NCBI RefSeq assembly: GCF_016056305.1
Contig: NZ_JAECZC010000021.1
Span: 1 to 64,000 of the forward strand
Source: Amazonocrinis nigriterrae CENA67
GTDB taxonomy: Bacteria; Cyanobacteriota; Cyanobacteriia; Cyanobacteriales; Nostocaceae
Length of the DNA: 64,000 bases
Direction of reading: 5' to 3'
Below the pieces are notes generated by a model. It did no database searches, was not told the DNA's origin, and worked only from the letters and a program-made list of their open reading frames with translations. This document shows, piece by piece, positions 19,079 to 26,678 of this stretch. Every line of letters starts with the position of its first letter. Within the stretch, counting starts at the first letter, position 1. The position numbers and the translations under genes were made by a program.

Positions 19079-19978
19079 CTAGTCAAAAAGATGGGCTAGC
19101 CAATCAACAATCTGGGCGTTAACAACCTCTGGAACTTCATCGTGGGGGCAATGACCGGCGTTAGGAATGGGAACAATTTTGATTTCTTTACCATTCTCCT
19201 TCGCCTCCTCGTAAATCTTAGCCCCTGAAATTGGTGTCCAGGGATCATCAGCACCCCAAATAATTAACAAAGGACGTTCAACTCTGGGCAATAGTTCCCC
19301 TGGAGTGGGGCCAGGGGGTGCTGTGAGGATAGAGGCGAAAACTTGCTGCGCTCCTGGGTCGCAAGCGGGAGTATAAAGTAAATCGACTAATTCATCAGTT
19401 ACAGCTTCGCGGTTGCGGTAAACTTGATAGAGAGTGCGGCGAATTTGGGATTTTTGGCGGATACGATTAAAGACAAGTTTGCCTGTAATTCGCGATCGCA
19501 CTACTCTGTTAAAAGCTGCCATGACAATACGTAACGGCGGGTTTAATTCGTGGGGGCGATGATTTAACCCCCCTGCTGAGTTAATTAAAACACCACCAGC
19601 AGCAATTTCTGGATGTTCTGCCAGTACTATCAAACTCAATAGGGCACCGATGGAATTGCCAATAAATACGGCAGGTTTTTGGATATGTGTTGCCCAAAAA
19701 TCTTTCAGCAGTTCCACCCACACTTCTACACTGTAATCAATGGGTGCTTTATCAGAACCACCAAAACCCAAAAGATCCAAAGCAAAAACTTGGTAGCCAG
19801 CATTTGCTAAGATATGTATGTTTTTGCGCCAATGTCCAATGGAAGCGCCAAAACCGTGAACCAGTACCAGAGGTTTTCCTGTACCCATGACAGTGTACTG
19901 AATTTTGTAACCCTGCCAAGTCCACACAAGTTTTTCAAAAGTAGCTATAGTTGTAAGTTGCTGTGTAGTTCCAGTCAT
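19079..19978 (-). CDS. Alpha/beta fold hydrolase
   Basis: A 299-residue alpha/beta hydrolase. The oxyanion block is PLVLVHGFGASIGHWRKN, the nucleophile elbow is GNSIGALLSL (serine in G-N-S-I-G), the acid lies in IIWGADDPWTP, and the catalytic histidine in PNAGHCPHDEVPEVV. This pattern, including the GNSxG elbow, resembles the plant and cyanobacterial group that includes pheophytinase and chlorophyll dephytylase, but substrate cannot be assigned. The family is conserved in cyanobacteria. It appears monocistronic. Confidence 0.88.
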   Translation of the reverse strand: MTGTTQQLTTIATFEKLVWTWQGYKIQYTVMGTGKPLVLVHGFGASIGHWRKNIHILANAGYQVFALDLLGFGGSDKAPIDYSVEVWVELLKDFWATHIQKPAVFIGNSIGALLSLIVLAEHPEIAAGGVLINSAGGLNHRPHELNPPLRIVMAAFNRVVRSRITGKLVFNRIRQKSQIRRTLYQVYRNREAVTDELVDLLYTPACDPGAQQVFASILTAPPGPTPGELLPRVERPLLIIWGADDPWTPISGAKIYEEAKENGKEIKIVPIPNAGHCPHDEVPEVVNAQIVDWLAHLFD

Positions 19979-20200
19979 TATTAAGATTCATAAAGTATTG
20001 TTTTATATAGTAATATTGTTCGACCTCAAACAACTGTAAACAAAATGCTGTTTTAAAATTAGTTTTGCTCAAAAATTTACCGCTACTACACATCAAAGTT
20101 AGTTTTGCCCACTCCCCACTTCCTCTTTTCACATTTGAGTTGATACGATTTCACTTAATTACTGATACAAATTCTTTCACCACTGCTCCTCTGCTCAAGA

Positions 20201-20269
20201 AGTGTAGAACAAATTGCAGAAGCTTTGAGTTTAACAGTAGACGAAGTAAAGCGATTTGTTCAAGAGTAA
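20201..20269 (+). pseudogene. C-terminal remnant of an Rpn/transposase-like gene
   Basis: Directly upstream of the Uma2 gene, the plus strand reads SVEQIAEALSLTVDEVKRFV and ends QE-stop. This resembles the C-terminus of cyanobacterial Rpn-family (PD-(D/E)XK recombination-promoting nuclease/putative transposase) proteins. No upstream portion is present. The family call rests on about 22 residues. Confidence 0.45.
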
Positions 20270-20283
20270 CAGGTAAAAACACT

Positions 20284-20928
20284 ATGTCAGCAACTCCCAT
20301 TAGCCTGCGGTTAGAACCAGGTCAAAAAGTCACCCTACAGCCTGTTTCCTGGGAAGGTTTTGAAGAGATTCTTGCTGATTTAGGTGAACGTCGCTCATCT
20401 CGAATTGCTTATGCAGATGGTATTCTAGAAATCATGGCTCCACTACCAGAGCATGAACGCTCAAAAGTGTTACTTGCTGATTTAGTCAAAACTCTGCTCA
20501 AAGTCCAGAAACGTGCATGGGAACCTCTTGGTTCTACGACTTTTAAGCGTCAAGATATGATAGCAGGTATTGAGCCGGATGATTGCTTTTACATCCAAAA
20601 CTATAAAGTTGTCATTGGCAAGAATCGACTAGATTTAACTGTAGATCCGCCGCCTGACTTAGCATTAGAAATTGACCTTACCTCCAAGACAGAACTTGAT
20701 GCTTATGAAGCTTTGGCAGTACCAGAACTATGGATTTACAAAAGGAACAAGCTAACAATTAATGTGCTGCAACAAGGAAAGTATGTTGAGTCTCAGACAA
20801 GTCCTACATTTCCTGGTATAGCAGTTATGGAAATTATTCCACAGTTTATGCAGCGTGCCAAAGAGGTTGGTGTTAGTCAAACTTTGGCTGAGTTCGAGAT
20901 ATTTATTTTGCAAGCACTTTCAGGTTGA
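20284..20928 (+). CDS. Uma2 family (DUF820) putative endonuclease
   Basis: A 214-residue Uma2 protein. Landmarks: VSWEGFEEILADLGERRSSRIAYADGILEIMAPLPEHE, the FKRQDMIAGIEPDDCFYIQN block, and DPPPDLALEIDLTSKTELDAYEALAVPELWIYKRNKL, which carries the predicted active site Asp, Glu and Lys-equivalent positions. It belongs to the same subgroup as the gene at 49,863-50,495 (both have the IEPDxCxYIQ and DPPPDLAxEID blocks). ATG 20,284 is chosen because the conserved domain begins just after it; the reading frame is open 219 bases further upstream, but that part overlaps a gene remnant in another frame and does not look like protein. Confidence 0.9.
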   Translation: MSATPISLRLEPGQKVTLQPVSWEGFEEILADLGERRSSRIAYADGILEIMAPLPEHERSKVLLADLVKTLLKVQKRAWEPLGSTTFKRQDMIAGIEPDDCFYIQNYKVVIGKNRLDLTVDPPPDLALEIDLTSKTELDAYEALAVPELWIYKRNKLTINVLQQGKYVESQTSPTFPGIAVMEIIPQFMQRAKEVGVSQTLAEFEIFILQALSG

Positions 20929-21166
20929 GTAAATATTAGTAGTTTTAATATTAGAATGTAGTATTTATTTCTTGGTTAGTACTGTACGTGGCGATCGCAG
21001 TTGCCCAGATTAAAGGTACTTTAAATCACTGTTAACAAGAGTAATATTGCTTATTGTTAAGTTACCTAAACTATTGCCTGAAATGTTAGTTTCACCTTTA
21101 CTAAGGGATTAATAGGTCAAGGGTAATGATGTTCCCTTGACTCCTTAGCCGCTTGGTAAATGTAAA

Positions 21167-23191
21167 ATGAAATACATAAATCCACGTTTTTTGGCTCATT
21201 TGAGCAAAGTTGTTTGTGCTGCAACTAGTGTTGCAATTTTCTCTCCAATAGTCTCTGCTTACGCAGTTTCAGAATTTTCGACTACCAGCAAACAAACACT
21301 TGGTGATTCTACAAGTCAACACCTCATAGCTAACGAAATTAACAGTGAAATAGATAGTTTACCTGAACCTGTGAAAGTAGCCGTGTTACAGGATATCTCC
21401 CAACGCACAGGTTCAGAAATGTCAGATTTGCGCGTCGTCAAGGCTAAACAACAAACTTGGGCAGATGGTTGTCTGGGTTTAAAAGCAGACGAATTTTGCT
21501 CCCAAGCTGTAGTTCGTGGTTGGCAAGTAGTGGTTGCCAACCAACAACAAATTTGGGTTTATCGCACTGATGAGTCGGGAACAATGGCCAAACTTGATGA
21601 AGGTTCGACTCAGGCGATGACCACTACAATGATGAGGCGAGAAACTGCCATTCGCCAAACGACTAGCCGCACCACAATAGCGCGACAAGCAGTTGTTGCA
21701 CAACGCAGCACCCAGCTGACTGCTGCTAGGACTTCGGTAAAAGCCAAAACTACAGGTTTTAGCCTAGCTATTTGGCAACCATCTGGTAACTTTACTGACG
21801 TAATTGCCCGCGTTTCTTTCAAAGCAAAACGGAACCAAGCCTATCTCAAAGAAAGGTTTTTGGGTGATTACAAATATAAGATTAAGCACAAGGCGAAATT
21901 TGTTAAGGGTCTAAAAGCAGGCGATCGCGTCGTCGTGCGATTGTATGATACTCAAAACCGCTTTCTTGGCTACAGCGAATTTGAATGTATGTCGGCAAAC
22001 ACGTCAGTTAACCTGATTTTGTCTGCCAACCCAACAGAATATCAAGTTGTTCGCACTGTTTATGGTATTGATGCCGATAATGATGGTGCAATTGATAATG
22101 GTACTACCACCTACGACTACTTCACCCAAGTTCGTGACCAGCAGGTTACCTTCCTTAGTAGTTCCCAAACTATTAATGTGAGTCAGTTCCAAGCAGAGGG
22201 TTTGTCAACAATTGCGACAAATAGCCTTTATCCAACTTCCTTCCAGACAGGTAAATATGCCTTGGTGCGTCAGACCATGAGTACCTTTAGTTACAACTTG
22301 GCAGAAGCGTTGAAAACTGAACCTGGTCGGCTAGTACAACTCATTGAAGTTGGTGATGATGATAGTTCTATCTATAACCTCAGCCAGATGATGATGAGTT
22401 ATCGAGACGTAGGTGTCGCTAACGGTATCCAAGTTAACTTTTCTGATGTCTCGGTTAACCACTGGGCTAAAGATTTTATTGCCGAGTTAGCAGCGCTACA
22501 AGTTATCGAAGGTTTTCCTGATGGTACTTTCCGTCCAGATGAACAGGTGACTCGCGCCCAATTTGCAGCGATGATTAGTCAAGCCTTTGAAAAAGTAAAT
22601 ATCCGCAATGCCATTAGCTTTAAGGATGTCACCACTACCCACTGGGCTTACAGTGCTATCCGCAAAGCTTATTCTACAGGCTTTTTAGGAGTTGCTGGAA
22701 ATAAATTTAACCCCAGCCAAAGGCTATCTCGCTTAGAAGTTTTACTATCCTTGGCACGAGGACTCAACTACACTTTTAGCGGTTCCACAGAGTCGATTTT
22801 GGCAGCTTACACTGATGCTGCTAGTATTCGTAGTGATGTGCGTGGTGCGATCGCAGCCCTCACACAAAGAGGTATTGTAGTCAATTATCCTGATATTCAG
22901 ACCCTCAATGCTGACAAGGTGGCAACTAGAGCCGAAGTCAGTGCTTTGATATACAAAGCATTAGTCAGCACTGGAGAAGTGGCGGATATTTCCTCTCAAT
23001 ACGCCGTTGAACAGACGCAACAGCAAGCTGTTGATAACCAAGCTGTTGATAACAATGATGACGACGAAACAACCCGTCGCCATTGTAACCAAGGAATTGG
23101 CAATGGTTCTGAAGGCTGTGATCCTGGTAATTCCCATCCCCACGGTAGCAGCAACGACGAAGGCGGACGGACTCCAGGTCGTAAAAGATAA
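21167..23191 (+). CDS. Secreted SLH-domain protein with Cys/Gly-rich tail
   Basis: A 674-residue exported protein. A signal peptide is visible at about residues 1-33 (VVCAATSVAIFSPIVSAYA). An N-terminal domain (about 60-140, with DLRVVKAKQQTWADGCLGL and EFCSQAVVRGWQVVVANQQQIWVYRTDESG) resembles a small domain found in other cyanobacterial exported proteins. A basic Thr/Arg/Gln-rich linker follows, then a beta-rich region with an Asp-rich loop (GIDADNDGAIDNG) that could bind calcium. Three S-layer homology repeats follow: about 425-473 (DVSVNHWAKDFIAELAALQ), 484-530 and 547-600. The tail has an acidic run, then CNQGIGNGSEGCDPGNSHPH and an SNDEGGRTPG motif. SLH domains suggest attachment to cell-wall polymer or, in cyanobacteria, peptidoglycan. 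The gene is monocistronic. Confidence 0.85.
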   Translation: MKYINPRFLAHLSKVVCAATSVAIFSPIVSAYAVSEFSTTSKQTLGDSTSQHLIANEINSEIDSLPEPVKVAVLQDISQRTGSEMSDLRVVKAKQQTWADGCLGLKADEFCSQAVVRGWQVVVANQQQIWVYRTDESGTMAKLDEGSTQAMTTTMMRRETAIRQTTSRTTIARQAVVAQRSTQLTAARTSVKAKTTGFSLAIWQPSGNFTDVIARVSFKAKRNQAYLKERFLGDYKYKIKHKAKFVKGLKAGDRVVVRLYDTQNRFLGYSEFECMSANTSVNLILSANPTEYQVVRTVYGIDADNDGAIDNGTTTYDYFTQVRDQQVTFLSSSQTINVSQFQAEGLSTIATNSLYPTSFQTGKYALVRQTMSTFSYNLAEALKTEPGRLVQLIEVGDDDSSIYNLSQMMMSYRDVGVANGIQVNFSDVSVNHWAKDFIAELAALQVIEGFPDGTFRPDEQVTRAQFAAMISQAFEKVNIRNAISFKDVTTTHWAYSAIRKAYSTGFLGVAGNKFNPSQRLSRLEVLLSLARGLNYTFSGSTESILAAYTDAASIRSDVRGAIAALTQRGIVVNYPDIQTLNADKVATRAEVSALIYKALVSTGEVADISSQYAVEQTQQQAVDNQAVDNNDDDETTRRHCNQGIGNGSEGCDPGNSHPHGSSNDEGGRTPGRKR

Positions 23192-23234
23192 GGAAATTTG
23201 AATAGCAATTCTATCTAAGGTTGCACTTTATTTA

Positions 23235-23378
23235 ACGTGAGTTCGATGAACCTCTCCCTCCCGACCTCCCTCTCCATTAAGGCGAGGGAGGAGTAACGAA
23301 AAATAAGGGTTTTACTCCCCTCTCCTACAAGGAGAGGGGCTAGGGGAGAGGTCAAAACAGCACTTGTCGAACTCACGT
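23235..23378. mobile_element. MITE-like element, copy 2
   Basis: A 144 bp non-coding element with termini ACGTGAGTTCGA (23,235-23,246) and TCGAACTCACGT (23,367-23,378), a perfect 12 bp inverted repeat. It is flanked by an exact 7 bp direct repeat TTATTTA at 23,228-23,234 and 23,379-23,385, as expected for a target-site duplication. The interior is CCTCTCCC/GGGAGAGG-rich and can fold into a long hairpin. Confidence 0.85.
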
Positions 23379-23442
23379 TTATTTATGTAGGGGTAATTCA
23401 TAAATTACCCCTACAACATTTAGTTTTGTGTCTACTTTCTTA

Positions 23443-23752
23443 ACGTGAGTTCGACGGAACCTAACCCCAACCCCTTCCCTACAAGGGAAGGGGCAAAAAA
23501 TCTACACATTGATACGGAAGAATAAGGTTTTTAAGCCTCTCCCCGCTTCGGGGAGCCAGTGCGGTCTTGGGGTTTCCCCCTTCGGGTTCGGCAGTGACGC
23601 TCCTGCGTCGCTAACGCTTCGCTAACGCAATCGGCGGAAGCCGCCAAGACTGCGACTGCCTCACCAAGTGGAGCATCTGGCGTGGTCTCCCCCATGAGCA
23701 TCTGGCGTTGAGAGGTTTGGAGAGGGGTTTTTAAATTCCGTCGAACTCACAT
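23443..23752. mobile_element. MITE-like element, copy 3
   Basis: A 310 bp non-coding element with termini ACGTGAGTTCGACGG (23,443-23,457) and CCGTCGAACTCACAT (23,738-23,752), 14 of 15 positions complementary. It is flanked by an exact 7 bp direct repeat TTTCTTA at 23,436-23,442 and 23,753-23,759. Its interior contains a second repeat type (GAGCCAGTGCGGTCTTGGGG..., GGCGGAAGCCGCC) that also occurs elsewhere in the window, suggesting nested insertion. It lies 64 bases after copy 2. Confidence 0.85.
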
Positions 23753-23988
23753 TTTCTTAAGTTAGAATTATTCACTACTATTGCGTAACGCTTATTCCAT
23801 AAGTATCTTGTATTACGAATTACGAATTGGTATTGGATATTTACTAATTACTTCTTGAAAAGCATACTGAGTATATTTACTCATCCACCTATAGATAGAT
23901 TTAAAAAGATCAGAAATTTGTGAAACTGACTACTGAACTCTTGTTTATATATATGTAATTTCAAAATTAGTTTCACATCGTCTAATTC

Positions 23989-24243
23989 ATGCAATCTAAG
24001 TTTTTCATCTCAGAACAGGAAAAAGAAAAAATATTTTGCACAGAACTAGTTAAGTACGGTGTGAAATATGAAACAGCAGTCAAAGCAGCCAGAATTTTAG
24101 CGTCTGGTCAGCCTGATGAAGTTTTGACAGCTGATGAAATCAAGATTGTAAAAGAAGCTTGTGAAAATTGGTCTGTTCAGAAGAAGCGCATTAAGCGGTT
24201 GAAATCTCTCATCAAGGATTTGGCGTATAAAGACTACACATAA
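23989..24243 (+). CDS. Hypothetical small helical protein (84 aa)
   Basis: A soluble, mainly helical 84-residue protein with no recognised family: KEKIFCTELVKYGVKYETAVKAARILASGQPDEVLTADEIKIVKEACENW, then a basic C-terminal helix (KKRIKRLKSLIKDLAYKDYT). The composition and start context look like a real gene. It converges on the kinase gene at 24,247 with only three bases between stops. Confidence 0.6.
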   Translation: MQSKFFISEQEKEKIFCTELVKYGVKYETAVKAARILASGQPDEVLTADEIKIVKEACENWSVQKKRIKRLKSLIKDLAYKDYT

Positions 24244-24246
24244 TAT

Positions 24247-25785
24247 CTATTTCCTAAAATATCTCAGATTATAGCGGTCTTGATATTTAGCAATATAATC
24301 TACATTTCGCTGCTCTAATTTTGAAAGTAACTTAGCAGGAAATTCCTTTGGTGAATATTGTGGACTATACCAAGGTTGATTATCAAAATATTCTTGTAAG
24401 CCAGGAGTATCAAAACGGCGACCGTGAATAGCGAAAATTGTATTTCGCATAATATCTAATGTCAAACCATCTTTGCCATCCAAATCAGCATCTGTAACAG
24501 GCCTTTGAGAAAGCCAAAAATAATTATCTAATTGTGTTGATGTATTGGTAGGAATTGGAGATGGGATAGTTGGTTGTGGAGTAGATTGCGGACTTTGTAC
24601 TACTTGAGATGGGATAGTTGGTTGTGGAGTAGATTGGCGACTTTCTACCGTTTGAGATGGGACAGTTGGTGATGTTACTGAAGATGGGACAATCAATGGA
24701 GTCGTATTCAATGGAACTGTGACAGTTGGCAATGTTGTTGCAGGTGTAATGTTTTGATCTGCTACAGGTGATTTCGTTAACACCTTACTAATAATGACAA
24801 TTCCACCGATTAATCCCGTTGCAATCAAACCAGCGATGACTAGACCATTGCGACTATTACCTTGAACACTAGGCTGGGGATTCACAGGAATAGTTGGTGG
24901 CGGTGGTGTAGATACCACAGGTGCTTGATTAACGTATGGTTGCGTAGGTGGAATCGGATTTGCTAGGCTTTGCAAAGCATCTAGCATGATTCTGGCAGTA
25001 GAATAGCGATCGCGTGGATGGTAGGCGATCGCTTTATCAATGATTTCTGCCATCATGGGACTAACATGACTGGCATATGGTCGCCACACAATCTCACCCG
25101 TTTGTGAATCCATATCTAATTCTTGTGGCTGTTTTCCTGTCAGTAGATAAATAGCTGTGATGCCTAAACTGTATAAATCACTAGAATAAACTGGTCTACC
25201 TGCGGCTTGTTCACTTGGCATATAACCAGGCGTACCAATGACAATCGAACTGGTAGGATTGCCTTGAGAATTAAATACTGTTCCCATTGATTCCCGTACT
25301 GCGCCAAAATCAATTAGCACAGATTTTTGATCGCGATCGCGCACAATGATATTGTCTGGTTTAATATCGCGGTGAACAATCTGCTTCGAGTGGACATACT
25401 CCAAAACTGGTAACAAATTCACCAATAATTCCCGAACAGCAATTTCACTAAACAACCCCTGCTTGTGGAATTTCGCTGTCAGGGTATCGCCTTCAATCCA
25501 CTCTTGAACTAAATAAAATTGTCCATCCGATTCAAAGTAAGCATACAACGTCGGAATTTGATCACTTGCACCGCCCAGTTCTTCTAAAATAGCTGCTTCC
25601 CGTTGAAACCGCTGTTGCACCAGTTGATAAATTTGGGGATTGTTTTGAATTGGTCTTAGCTGTTTAACCACACAACGGCGCTTAGAAGGCATATAAGTAT
25701 CTTCTGCGAGAAAAGTTTCACCAAACCCACCAGCGCCTAGTGTACGGATAACTTGATAGCGATCGTTCAGCAGCTTAATTGTCAT
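24247..25785 (-). CDS. Ser/Thr protein kinase with C-terminal YARHG domain
   Basis: A 512-residue eukaryotic-type kinase with a complete active site: glycine loop LGAGGFGETFLA (about residues 16-27), VVKQL lysine, HRDIKPDNI (about 137-145), DFGAV, and GTPGYMPSEQ. A Pro-rich linker is followed by a membrane helix (GLVIAGLIATGLIGGIVII, about 317-336). Outside the cell membrane is a Pro/Thr/Ser/Gln-rich stalk with a duplicated QSTPQPTIPS unit, then a C-terminal YARHG-type domain (about 420-508; DGLTLDIMRNTIFAIHGRRF...LQEYFDNQPWYSP). YARHG domains are extracytoplasmic and are thought to bind cell-wall ligands; the signature reads FAIHGRRF here. It probably senses an envelope signal and phosphorylates cytoplasmic targets. 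Confidence 0.93.
   Translation of the reverse strand: MTIKLLNDRYQVIRTLGAGGFGETFLAEDTYMPSKRRCVVKQLRPIQNNPQIYQLVQQRFQREAAILEELGGASDQIPTLYAYFESDGQFYLVQEWIEGDTLTAKFHKQGLFSEIAVRELLVNLLPVLEYVHSKQIVHRDIKPDNIIVRDRDQKSVLIDFGAVRESMGTVFNSQGNPTSSIVIGTPGYMPSEQAAGRPVYSSDLYSLGITAIYLLTGKQPQELDMDSQTGEIVWRPYASHVSPMMAEIIDKAIAYHPRDRYSTARIMLDALQSLANPIPPTQPYVNQAPVVSTPPPPTIPVNPQPSVQGNSRNGLVIAGLIATGLIGGIVIISKVLTKSPVADQNITPATTLPTVTVPLNTTPLIVPSSVTSPTVPSQTVESRQSTPQPTIPSQVVQSPQSTPQPTIPSPIPTNTSTQLDNYFWLSQRPVTDADLDGKDGLTLDIMRNTIFAIHGRRFDTPGLQEYFDNQPWYSPQYSPKEFPAKLLSKLEQRNVDYIAKYQDRYNLRYFRK
24558..24636 (-). repeat. Tandem duplication in the kinase stalk
   Basis: A 31-base unit (24,558-24,588) is repeated exactly at 24,606-24,636, a 48-base period, inside the kinase gene. 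It encodes the repeated QSTPQPTIPS stretch of the extracytoplasmic stalk. The 48-base period keeps the reading frame, so stalk length could vary between strains. Confidence 0.8.
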
Positions 25786-26258
25786 AGAAAGTTTTGAAAA
25801 AGACAGGGGTGAAGACGATTGTAGCCTCGTTTATTTTGATTCACAGTAACTATGTTGATTTGTGCCTTTTTATTTATACCAATTCTTTGTGAATTTGTAC
25901 TTAATGATTATTCATTATATAAAGCTTTGATAAACTTCATTGTTGCTTGAGCAGAGATGTCTTCAGCTTAAAACATAAAATTAGCTTATGTATCTCATAG
26001 CACAATTCTTTCTCACACAATTATTTCTGTTACAAACAAGAATTGGATTTTCGGATAGAAAAAATGCGTTTTTGTCAAGAAACCAACGAAATTTAACAAG
26101 ATATTGTCTTTTCAATAAGCAAACAAAATACATCTGAGCAGAGGTTAAATATAACTTTATATTACTTGATTTATGTATAAGCTTTTACATTAGTTTATAA
26201 GTTTAAGATTTGGTAAAGATGTTTATTTAACATAAGTAATAGTGGTAAATAAATAAAC
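25786..26258. other. AT-rich intergenic gap
   Basis: About 470 bases of very AT-rich DNA between the divergent kinase gene and the short ORFs at 26.3 kb. No ORF, repeat or RNA gene is recognised. It presumably contains the kinase promoter. Confidence 0.4.
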
Positions 26259-26354
26259 ATGCTTAATAAACCCAAGAAATCACCGGAAAAACCGATTAAA
26301 ACGAGCTATTTTCCAGATATTAGGGCAATTATTACCGATGCAATTCATATATAG
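26259..26354 (+). CDS. Very short ORF (31 aa) before the B2-like fragment
   Basis: ATG 26,259 to TAG 26,354 encodes a 31-residue peptide (N-terminus MLNKPKKSPEKPIKTSYFPD, C-terminus AIITDAIHI). It ends 14 bases before the B2-like ORF. Its position is where a lasso precursor or another small component of such a cluster could lie, but it lacks a recognisable lasso core or the usual Thr at the leader's penultimate position. It may be a fragment or chance ORF. Confidence 0.3.
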   Translation: MLNKPKKSPEKPIKTSYFPDIRAIITDAIHI

Positions 26355-26368
26355 CTTTTGACAAATTA

Positions 26369-26515
26369 ATGAAACAGTTGCGTAAGTTTTTAAGCCTGAC
26401 TGTAGGCGATCGCCTGCTTTTAGTAGAGGCTGCAATTCTACTTGCAATCATCAGGGTAGGGCTGAAATTGCTACCGTTTCATAAATGGCGTGGCCTTTTG
26501 GCAAACATTGCATAG
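26369..26515 (+). pseudogene. Truncated lasso-peptide B2-like protein (relic)
   Basis: ATG 26,369 to TAG 26,515 encodes 48 residues (MKQLRKFLSLTVGDRLLLVE, then AAILLAIIRVGLKLLPFHKW and RGLLANIA). This resembles the N-terminus of lasso-peptide biosynthesis B2 proteins: a basic start, FLxLxxxDRxLLxEA, a hydrophobic helix and LLPFxxWRxLL. Complete B2 proteins are about 140-150 residues and carry a transglutaminase-like cysteine protease domain with Cys, His and Asp; none of that domain is found after the stop in any frame I read. I infer a relic of a peptide-maturation cluster. Confidence 0.5.
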
Positions 26516-26678
26516 CTGAGGGCTAACTTGCAGGGAGCAGATAAAGCTCTTGTTAACACGACTGGGCATTTTATTACTTGTAAGTGCCTCAACTTCATAC
26601 CTCTCCAACTCTTCCCTCTTTGATTCCTCAATCTTAGACCTAAATCTTTACCTCACATTAAATAGCTTGTAAGTAACA

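Noticed and set aside
26259-26354. 31-residue ORF as a lasso-peptide precursor
   Set aside because: It lacks a credible leader-core boundary (no Thr at the penultimate leader position followed by Gly/Ala/Ser and an acidic ring residue at 7-9). Kept only as a low-confidence ORF.
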